Source: Eretmocerus hayati (lineage: Eukaryota; Arthropoda; Insecta; Hymenoptera; Aphelinidae). Taken from it: 64,000 bases of DNA. The notes below the pieces were generated by a model. It saw nothing but the letters and a program-made list of their open reading frames with translations, did no database searches and had not been told where the DNA came from. The number at the start of each line of letters is the position of its first letter. The first letter of the stretch is position 1. The translations under genes were made by a program, and so were the position numbers. The stretch spans positions 147,982,522 through 148,046,521 of the forward strand of contig CM056741.1 in the NCBI GenBank assembly GCA_029851415.1. The letters are read 5' to 3'. This document shows positions 57,701-64,000 of the stretch, one piece after another.

Positions 57701-59978
57701 CTTGACAGACTATGATTGCAAACGAAATTCTTGGTTATGTCTTGGCTGGACTGTAAAATAGTGTACTATATATCATGTCAGTCTCGTACAACGCGATGTT
57801 TATAAATGAAATGTATCGGACTCGTCAAGTAACGCAAAATACATTCTGACAGCTTGGATGACGATTCTGATTTTGTGACGGAACATTTTTGTATACATTA
57901 TATATAAGTTTATTACACGTGAGTGGTGATTTTTTTCGATTGACGAGTTGAGAGACGAAATGTGAGTGATCAAAGGACCGTCTCATATCGAGTACGATGA
58001 ACTGGTGCAATTGGAAAATTCTAACAACTCTTGAGCTTGATGGGCAAGTGATTGAATGTTGTTTATACAAAGTGTGTTGGGTGATTTTTTTTCAGTTGAT
58101 GATAGTTCATGGTCAAAATTTGAGAGATCCGTCTTACTGAAAGATTGAGAAGGAAAGAAACAAAGACATATTCCAATAATGGCTAGAGTGGTTTTGAATC
58201 AGAATTCATGAGTATCGGTATCAACTAAAAAATATGTTTGGGCAAACTTCATCAACATTTGTCTGATTTTCCATCATCAGGCGTATTTTCACATGAACAA
58301 GCGATAAATAATAATTTGGGCAGTTTGGACAAAACGGTGCAAAAAATCGCTCCCCTATGCAAAAAATATGAATTGATTTCGGCAGTAAGTTTGGATTAAA
58401 ATGGAATTTGATTTGAATTAATTTCAAAAGAAAAGTTGCAATCAGCAGTATCTATAAATCATATCATCAATCGCAGAGGCTATGATTTGCGGATCCCCTT
58501 GCAATTATGTTGACTTCGATGTTGACATGTCACTTTGTCACTCGCGTAGTGTATTAATTCAAAAATTCCCCATCCCATGACTAATTCGTTCTTTATCATG
58601 AATTCTACGTCTGCCTCTGTACGTGATTGGCTAATCATTGAAAAATGGCACTGAGATACAAGTTTTCTAGTCCACCATCCTCTTGTATAACCTCTGGGAG
58701 TTTGCCCTAACAAAATTTCACCACAATTTAAGACTATCCGGGATTCTCACTGAAAATTTTCAGTTATATTGGTTATCTCCTCAATGAGTGCAATTTATTC
58801 TGTAAAAATGATTCATCATCCATATTTCAACTGACGCGCATATAAGACAAACCAACATTGCGTATTGTCTGATTTTTAAAATTTGATCCCATGCGAATCA
58901 ACAGAAACTATATGAAAGTATACAGCTTATCATCAACTCTGTGGCAGCCAGTTACTTATCTATACACACGTACAATGCTTGCGCTCAATGTTTGACACTT
59001 TCTTAAACAAACAATGAGGTAACCGGAAATATATCTAGTTGAACTTGGAAACAATACTCGCGACGTTTAACAACCTTTCAACGAATATGAACGCTCGATC
59101 AAAAGTAATTGTCCATACTTCAAATCTGATCGTAAATTTTGTGTATCATCGTGTCGTTAAATTTGCCCGGGTCAACATCGACGCAAAAAAAAAAAAAATT
59201 TCTACACTGAGACAAGTGTACCATGATGACTCATTGCACAAATGGATAATATTAAGAACGTTATCCGAGCATAACCTACTACTGCAGACCTCGGAAATTC
59301 TTACACATTTCGCGCTCACCGGGATGATGCAAACAATGCTAATTCCCTTCTCAGTACCACCGTCTTGCTTTCCCGTTTTCATTTCTCCCTCGATCATCAC
59401 CGCATATGAATATCCACAAGCAGACGATGCATCATCGTCACGTGAGAGTATATGAGTAACCATCGTAACACAGTGTGCGCTAGCGTTATTCATGTAAAAA
59501 TTAGAAGCCATAGAAATTCAGAGAGTAAAATGTGGGAGAGAGAAAAAGATCATCTGTATAAATAATTCGTTGGCAAATTTTTCGCATCGCGGCAGGACTG
59601 TGAATTATCCGGTCGGACCGGTGCGACGAGCGCGTGCTGCACGCGCGCGCCGAGCAGCTCATCGCTCTCGACGAGACGCATGCTTTATTACGTACGACCG
59701 AAGGAGACATCGTGGCGGCTCTGTGCGCGACGGGAATGAAAAACGAGATGAGAGACTACTTCACTTTCAGATTGTACACTTTTTGCGAAATGTAATTTCA
59801 CAATTTTTGACTAAATTTCACTCAATGACAGTAAGGATAAACATACTAGTTGTCAAATTTGTACTCACCACCACATAGAACCTCGTCCTCGATTTTTATT
59901 ATTGCTCCTGAATTCGGCAGGCAGCTGGGGCACAAGGACCGCGAGCGCGCCGAGCAGCATCCACAGCCTCATCGTCAT
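30234..59978 (-). CDS. wg: Wingless / Wnt-1 secreted ligand (four coding exons)
   Basis: Wnt-1 is a secreted, lipid-modified glycoprotein that binds Frizzled and LRP5/6 receptors to activate beta-catenin signalling. In insects it controls segment polarity and appendage growth. The CDS is complement(join(30234..30797, 31202..31476, 55482..55744, 59869..59978)). It totals 1,212 bases and 403 residues, and every junction has GT-AG borders in matching phase. Visible features are a signal peptide (about 1-21), the [17 protein letters not shown] insect Wnt-1 block, [23 protein letters not shown] with N-glycosylation site, [16 protein letters not shown] with the Porcupine-modified Ser at about 232, and the Cys-rich end [16 protein letters not shown]. 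The spacer after SRVMVSN is much shorter than in Drosophila. No disabling change is seen. The ~24-kb intron 2 is heavily invaded by transposable elements. Confidence 0.97.
30798..31201 (-). other. wg: wg intron 3 (404 bp)
   Basis: Phase-0 GT-AG intron with ordinary AT-rich sequence. I see nothing else in it. Confidence 0.93.
31202..31476 (-). CDS. wg: wg coding exon 3
   Basis: The acceptor is TTTCTGTTCCAG|GTTGCAGG and the donor AGAATG|GTGAGA. The exon encodes [20 protein letters not shown] through [36 protein letters not shown] and NNEAGRM, all strongly conserved Wnt-1 blocks. Confidence 0.97.
32075..32085 (+). promoter_or_regulatory. TATA-like box in the 5' LTR
   Basis: TATATATAAAG, about 225 bases into the LTR, is followed by a more GC-rich leader. 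Its position fits an LTR promoter driving + strand transcription of the element. The same site recurs at 37285-37295 in the 3' LTR, from which outward transcription would run antisense through wg intron 2 toward exon 2. Confidence 0.45.
32376..32385 (+). promoter_or_regulatory. Strong splice-donor-like site in the LTR leader
   Basis: CAAGTAAGTC has its GT at 32379-32380 (repeated at 37589-37590). It lies about 300 bases after the TATA-like box and fits the near-ideal CAA|GTAAGT donor. It could splice the element leader to an internal or outside acceptor. Use is unproven. Confidence 0.4.
33738..33755 (+). other. Putative primer-binding site
   Basis: TGGTACCCCTGGTGGGAC begins two bases after the 5' LTR. 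A TGG start is expected for complementarity to the CCA end of a tRNA. I could not match the remainder to a specific tRNA, so the primer is unassigned. Confidence 0.5.
33756..35266 (+). other. Interior of LTR element, 5' part
   Basis: No intact ORF. It holds the tentative RT remnant and two GGGGGAACT motifs. A 94-codon - strand frame at 34650-34934 has no recognised motif. Confidence 0.5.
33977..34036 (+). pseudogene. Possible reverse-transcriptase remnant
   Basis: One frame reads [20 protein letters not shown] before a stop. This resembles the ...L.Q..YI..(L/V)L.KF.M motif late in Copia-type reverse transcriptases. It is only about 20 residues long, no neighbouring RT motif is visible, and it could be chance. 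Confidence 0.2.
35270..35986 (+). CDS. Internal ORF of the LTR element with eight 16-residue repeats (broken)
   Basis: After a TAA at 35267 the frame stays open to a stop at 35984-35986, interrupted once by TGA at 35645-35647 inside repeat 5. It starts with a non-repetitive segment ([19 protein letters not shown] and on), then eight units of the type [16 protein letters not shown], each with one Cys, then a polar tail ([18 protein letters not shown]). No ATG is seen in frame before the repeats, so a spliced leader or a 5' frameshift is needed. A polar continuation ([17 protein letters not shown]...) follows in another frame up to about 36147. I recognise no family. It may be a degenerate gag-like or novel element protein. 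Confidence 0.4.
35436..35809 (+). repeat. Eight tandem 48-bp repeats
   Basis: The units begin TTCATACAGACTGCG at 35436 and every 48 bases to 35772. Units differ mainly at the linker codons (VR, AES, VNN, VDN) and at STF/DSV/NPV. The order suggests a higher-order duplication of a 2-4 unit block. Both strands remain largely open because the period is a multiple of three. Confidence 0.95.
36148..37050 (+). other. Interior of LTR element, 3' part
   Basis: AT-rich, with no ORF above 60 codons and one GGGGGAACTG motif at 36281-36290. It resembles the untranslated spacer that precedes the 3' LTR in other long non-autonomous elements. Confidence 0.5.
37051..37060 (+). other. Polypurine tract of the LTR element
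   Basis: GGGGGAACTA abuts the 3' LTR, the required position for second-strand priming. Near-identical GGGGGAACT motifs occur in the interior at about 34570, 34642 and 36281. Confidence 0.65.
37061..38945 (+). repeat. 3' LTR
   Basis: No difference from the 5' LTR was seen. It is preceded directly by the polypurine tract and followed by the target duplication ACGC. Divergence begins at once outside the repeat. Confidence 0.95.
39541..40220 (+). pseudogene. Possible decayed coding sequence
   Basis: Several short + strand pieces in shifting frames read like charged protein. [20 protein letters not shown] runs to IRLMPQQR; then come [39 protein letters not shown] and [20 protein letters not shown]. 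Stops and frame changes separate them. It may be a retroelement or transposase relic beside the LTR element. No family is recognised. Confidence 0.3.
40440..40945. promoter_or_regulatory. GA-rich cluster in wg intron 2
   Basis: Several GAGAG runs occur within 500 bases (about 40453, 40833-40846, 40930-40942), along with a GC-richer segment. Similar runs occur near 50110-50140. GAGAG is the core site of the insect GAGA factor, so a regulatory role for wg is conceivable, but simple-sequence drift would look the same. Confidence 0.3.
41474..41769. mobile_element. Palindromic MITE, copy C
   Basis: Bounded by GACTAAC ... GTTAGTC. Left AGGTCTGCGGACCACGGATC and TTGATGAAACT match the inverted right arm (AGTTTCATCAAGATCCGTG, TTCCGCAGACCT). 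Arms span nearly half of the 296 bp around a GTATATCTATCTGTATC centre. Ends and centre resemble copies A and B, though the arms have diverged or belong to a subfamily. Confidence 0.8.
43441..43520 (-). mobile_element. tRNA-derived SINE-like fragment
   Basis: On the - strand, an A-box-like TGGCGTAGTGGG (43510-43499) is followed by an anticodon-arm-like CCGCCCAGCAAGCGG (43490-43476; loop would read AGC) and a B-box-like GAGTTCGAAGTTC (about 43467-43455). The T stem and acceptor stem do not pair, so this is not a functional tRNA. The arrangement fits a SINE head or tRNA pseudogene. Confidence 0.55.
44933..45253. mobile_element. Palindromic MITE, copy B
   Basis: Starts ACAAGGGGATGACC and ends GGTCCTCCCCTTGT. 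The arms mirror one another through TTTGGATCACCAATC, AGAATATGAAGAATCCAGAG, TAACTCC and CAAATGGGCCTCC. Near identity of the right half to 3154-3334 shows a multi-copy family. Confidence 0.88.
46134..46158. repeat. 25-base T homopolymer
   Basis: Uninterrupted T run in wg intron 2. Possibly the A tail of a retroposed sequence on the - strand, but no body is recognised beside it. Confidence 0.9.
49366..49600. mobile_element. Fragment related to the 20.1-kb hairpin element
   Basis: GCGCCAATTCAATATGGCTG near 49376 resembles the GCGCCATTCAATATGGCGGC arm of the element at 20055-20335. A GACGCCATGTTGGGTCGGCAC segment about 190 bases later is a poorer counterpart. The inverted structure is decayed. 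Confidence 0.4.
52823..53166. mobile_element. Palindromic MITE, copy A (most complete)
   Basis: Starts ACAAGGGGGACCCACGAAG and ends GTGGGTCCCCCTTGT. Arms of about 145-160 bp fold back over nearly the whole 344 bp. The right arm has roughly ten extra bases between GGGTCCC and the GAAGTGCGGGTCACC block. No coding capacity. Frames at 52872-53205 are by-products. Confidence 0.9.
55482..55744 (-). CDS. wg: wg coding exon 2
   Basis: The acceptor is GACCTTACAG|GGGCATTGC and the donor AAAGGG|GTAAGT. The exon encodes residues completing Trp37 through GKIVERG, including [10 protein letters not shown], the basic [13 protein letters not shown] stretch, [19 protein letters not shown] and the NCST glycosylation site. 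Phase 2 in and phase 1 out match its neighbours. Confidence 0.96.
55745..59868 (-). other. wg: wg intron 1 (~4.1 kb)
   Basis: Phase-2 GT-AG intron separating the signal-peptide exon from the rest. AT-rich, with a short GA microsatellite near 57463-57480 and an A run near 59186-59198. No repeat family or ORF is recognised. Confidence 0.9.
59869..59978 (-). CDS. wg: wg coding exon 1 (signal peptide)
   Basis: Encodes residues 1-36 plus two bases of codon 37. There are two in-frame ATGs six bases apart (59978 and 59972). The codon before the first is TAG, which fixes the upstream limit. The second has A at -3 and begins [17 protein letters not shown] after Met, the form I recall as usual for hymenopteran wg, so it may be the main start. 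The donor is TGGTG|GTGAGTAC. The exon is too short to stand out as an ORF. Confidence 0.93.
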
Positions 59979-62900
59979 CTAATCTGTACACTTGTGCGCG
60001 ATACGTCGCTCTTATTCGACGTTTGCGCACGCCTCTCCTTCTGCTGCTGCTGCAACGAATAAATCGCGCACGTGCACTATAGAATTCTTTCACCCCTTTT
60101 TGTATCACCAATCCTTGTTTTTTTTTTTTTTTTCAATCACGGTCTAAGTCCACAAAAAATACTCAACCTGAGCAACAGTCTTCTCGAGCGCGACGTCATC
60201 GCGCCCGAAACTAATTACACTCACCGTAAAAATCACTTTTTTTTTGTAATATCGCAAAGTGTCACCAATCACAAAAATTGTCACAACGCTCCGAACAATT
60301 AATTTTTTTCACACACTAACAGCATCGACTATTGCAGAAATAAATCCGCATTATTGTATAATTATAGTACTGCTTCAGGCGGAGCAAGGCCCAATAATGA
60401 TTTCTTGCACGCTCCATCCGGCTGACGGTGGCGTCTCGGGCGCTACTACTGGATGGGCCCGTTTCTTTCTGCCAAGCCAGCCAGGCTCAGACGATCTCAC
60501 GAGCCAAAGAAACCACCCTCTCTCTTCGGCCTGGCGGTTCGATTCGACGCTTGGTATAGGTACGGGGGTGTCACCCTAGGCTATAATAGCCCCCGCACAG
60601 TCCAGAACGTCGTTGTCGTACTAGTATAGTCGTGGTGGGAGTGAGCGAACACAAAGCGTTTCTCTTGCGGATGAAGAGGGACCCTAGGCTCAAAAACGCT
60701 CTAGGCGATCTATGAGACTATAATACAGCCTGAAGCTATGTTAGAGAGCGATGGGTCGTCTGGGATGCTCAAGCTTCTCTGTGGTACGGCCGATCTTTTA
60801 CAAGGCGAACGATCGTCTGAGAAAAGAAGACGCGGGGGCCCCCTCATCCCCCCTCCACTTTTACGGACCCCCCCGAACGGACTCGATTGAGAATCTTTGC
60901 CCCGCCTACTTCAAACGGTGCGGCCCTCTTTTCTTCCTTGCAAGATATAACTCGATCGTTGGAATCGGTGTGTACGTACATTATATTACAGACTTTGATC
61001 GGTTTTTTCTTGAAATGCAGCTCGCTGTGGTGATATAAATTCGAGTCGAGCGAGAGATGATGCTCGAGAAAGAACTGAGAGTTTTGTGCATACAGTGATA
61101 TGATGCTTTTGCTTTACAATCGATATCCATGTATATCTGTCTATATGGCTGGTGGTGAAGAGTTGCCCCTGGGCGATATGGATGTTGAGGACAATGAAAG
61201 TTTGAACTGAACCATTTGGATGGAGAACCGCAATAGCATGTATAATAGTGAACGTGCGGTGGTGGTTGGTGGTCTCTCGGGGCGATGTGTTACTGGATGT
61301 ACAGAGCGCCGCTGCTGCACCGCTTCATCATCGCTGTGGAATTGTGCAGTTGACAGTGTGACATTGTGAGAGCTTGCGAGCGATATGTTTGCTTTTGTAT
61401 ATCCGTTTTGCGACAATGATGATTTTTGTGTGAACTTGTATGGAGTTATTTGTCATTCGTTTATAATGCTTATTTACGTGTGGCGGAAGCTGATTTCAGT
61501 GGATCGCGGCGAGATTATTCTCTTGTGGCATATTTTGAGTTTAACTTTAAACTCTTCCGCCCACCGTTTGCTAGATTCCCTTCTCAATTGTGAATATTTG
61601 ACATGAAAATTGATCGATCGATGAGTTGAACTTTCACGTCGATTGAAAATGTACGATCTGGGATTGTATGTCTTGACCCGGTCATGTCAACTTTTCGATT
61701 AGGTGACAGATTAATATCCTGCCCCCAAGAAGTGATCTTTTCCCAATTATACCAAAGATTTTTTTCATGCAACAGCTTTCGAATTTGATAGATGAAGGAT
61801 TTGACAAAAATAAATTCAAGTTTCGTGTAATTTCATCTCAAAAAATCGGATATTTTGTAATGATTCCGATAATAATTCTAATGGAATAGGATTCCTTCTG
61901 TCTCAAATGCACAGTATCAAACGATAGAGTGCAAGTTGGAAATGTCACGAAAATGAGAATGAACCCTCCGACTTGAAGGTATTATAACTTTTTTTTGTAT
62001 GGGATCCTGGATAAAAGTAATGGCTTCTCTTGCAGATTGGTCAAACGATTATATTTCACATCTTCGGGATATGTTAATATCTGAAATTTAAATAAGAATC
62101 AAAAATATGACCAGTCCAGGAATTACACGTCAGCTACATTCATCAATGATCCACATCCACCAGTATCTTGGAAGAAAAAATTTCAGAATATTTCGAAATT
62201 TGACTCCCTCGTCATCTCTATACATTAGCATAAATATTTTGTCTAAACGCGTGTTTCTCACACACTGTTTGCGAAATTGTCTCTGTTTGGCACACAGAGC
62301 GTAAAAGTGCGCGTTTTACACGGATTTTTTCTTTTCACTCACCAGCTGTTAAACAAAATTACGCAACATGCGACTGCAGAGCCCATCGTATTTCGCATTT
62401 TCATGACAATTACGATCCTCAACTTCGGCTCGGGACGGGAGTTCCTTACAAATTCTCCACATTACTTATAAATATTGTCAGGAAAAGCATACAATCATAT
62501 CGAGTATTCATATACGCAGCCATGCAGATTTCGCCTCTCGCCTTTAGCTCGGGTCGGGGAAAGTCGCCTGGGGTGAGAAATTCAATTTTTGTACCTATTC
62601 ATTGTCACCTACCATAACTTTGGTTCACTGAACTCAACGTATCTTCTTTTAGGATCATTCCCAGCGCAGAAATCGCAAATTATCTTTAGCTAAACGTAAA
62701 TTATTCATCGATTACTTTGTTGAAATAATGCATTCGAATGCATTTTTATCATGACTCATTTGGACATTGCCAAATGACTTACGCACACTGTCAAATGACT
62801 GCAACAGTGCCATTTGATGAACGCACACGAAAAGGGCCCCATTAGTTTTTTCAATCAAATATGCGATATATTGATTCAGTATACAGACATTCTTGATTTT

Positions 62901-64000
62901 TACTCATGTGAAAATTTTTGGAGTAAAATTTTTTGAGAAACTGATTCCTGCTGTGATGAGGATACCATATATTTTGTTGCTCTTTTCTCCAAATTCAGGC
63001 TATTATGATTAGACGATCTCATGAATAATTATTATTTTCAACATAATTTTGTTCATCAACCAATTTACCAATAGTTTCTGTAACATGTTTTAATTTCACT
63101 AAATACTGTACTCGACTAATACTCGCTATGGATTTGATAAGACCTCAGACAAAGAACTCTCGCAATTAGATTTTGAGTTGAGTTTGACAGACATACATCG
63201 GAAAGAAGAATTTAATGTTCAATGCACGATTTCTATTTTCCTACAAATCCCTTAAAAACGTCAATCGGGGTGATGGTATTATTATCCATCTTGCACAAAT
63301 AGGTCCCCAAAGAACCACGAAAAAGAAAGCCAACAGCATGGCAAGCAAATTCCTGAATGTGTCCGATTCGAGGAACACCCATCCATCAGCGTATCAAATC
63401 AGGGTAATTTCATGTTTCCTCAACAAGCACACCCTATTCCACGCACCACTTCAATCTCATCTCCCAACAAATCCCCTAAAATCGTATTGTGAGAACCACC
63501 ATAGTATAGTTACATCCAATCAAGATGCTCGATCAGGGTCCCATTTTAAAAGGCCCCGTCTCATCCCATCAGCTATAAAATAACCAACAATCGCTCGTCA
63601 AGGCTACATCAACCCTGAAGCATTACCAAAATTCTCATCGCAGACGAAAAATTGAAGGTTCTTCGCCCTTCTCTTCGATGGATCATTTATAGTATACACA
63701 CAACTCAATACAAGACGATCAAGGTTCATCATCGCAGGACATGTACACGCTGGGGTATGGATGATCCGATCGTTTCACCCAAGGAGTCTACGAGCACGTG
63801 TCGCTCCTTGAAGAAGTGGGGGAAAGTGTAGGAGGATCCTTGAGAAGGCCACACCCCGTATTCCACTCTCCACACTACTACTCCTCTCACTCTCTTCTTT
63901 CACGATATATGTATATCACTGTTTCGCTTTTGTCCGTTCTCTGTGACCATCCGATCATATCCCATATAATACCCATCGGGCTTCACATATAACCATCGTG
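59979..64000. other. wg 5' flank
   Basis: Upstream of the wg start on the - strand. About 60370-60900 is GC-rich compared with its surroundings and may be the promoter/5' UTR zone. No confident TATA or initiator was found. Simple runs lie at about 60118-60134 (T) and 60841-60876 (C/G runs). Beyond 61 kb it is AT-rich with short frames only. No other Wnt exon is visible on either strand. Confidence 0.4.

Noticed and set aside
59899..60111. 70-codon - strand ORF over wg exon 1
   Set aside because: Different frame from the signal-peptide reading, which joins in phase with exon 2. It is a shadow.
60370..64000. Neighbouring Wnt6 or Wnt10 exons expected from insect Wnt clusters
   Set aside because: No CKCHGxSGSC-like or other Wnt motif was found on either strand in the flank. 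The neighbours may lie outside the window.

Overview
The window looks like nuclear DNA of an insect, most probably a hymenopteran. It is AT-rich, with long introns, GT-AG splice sites, AATAAA signals, abundant microsatellites and many transposon remnants. Most of the ORFs over 60 codons are chance frames or lie in repeats. Two protein genes are supported with confidence.

(1) A secreted GMC-family (glucose dehydrogenase-like) flavoprotein lies on the + strand at 13536-15521. It reads as one 661-codon ORF. However, an 81-bp block near the 3' end has intron borders and interrupts a conserved motif, so the likely product is 634 residues. (2) The Wnt-1 orthologue wingless (wg) lies on the - strand in four coding exons between 59978 and 30234. 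The exons join in phase to a 403-residue ligand with signal peptide, the lipid-accepting serine motif and the cysteine-rich C-terminus. Its introns are about 4.1 kb, 24.0 kb and 0.4 kb.

Layout: 1-2459, a non-autonomous DNA element with long terminal inverted repeats around a 33-bp minisatellite; 3154-3334, half of a palindromic MITE; about 3480-5445, a decayed Ty3/gypsy fragment on the - strand (protease, start of reverse transcriptase, possible integrase tail); 8640-9830, a degenerate CTCGA/CACGAG-rich tandem array; 12.7-15.6 kb, the GMC gene; 15.6-28.4 kb, intergenic DNA with a hairpin element, a GC-rich patch and diverged long-period repeats; 28.4-60 kb, wg; 60-64 kb, wg 5' flank with a GC-rich patch.

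The most striking feature is in wg intron 2. A complete, apparently very young LTR element (31851-38945) carries two 1,885-bp LTRs in which I found no difference, a 4-bp ACGC target duplication, a primer-binding-like site and a polypurine tract. It lacks a recognisable full pol. Its 3.3-kb interior holds an ORF built on eight 48-bp repeats (a 16-residue unit with one Cys) plus three extra copies of the polypurine motif. The element runs antisense to wg and has its own TATA-like box and splice donor. The same intron holds three full copies of the palindromic MITE family, a tRNA-derived SINE-like fragment and GA-rich clusters. I saw no second Wnt gene, no functional tRNA and no CRISPR array.
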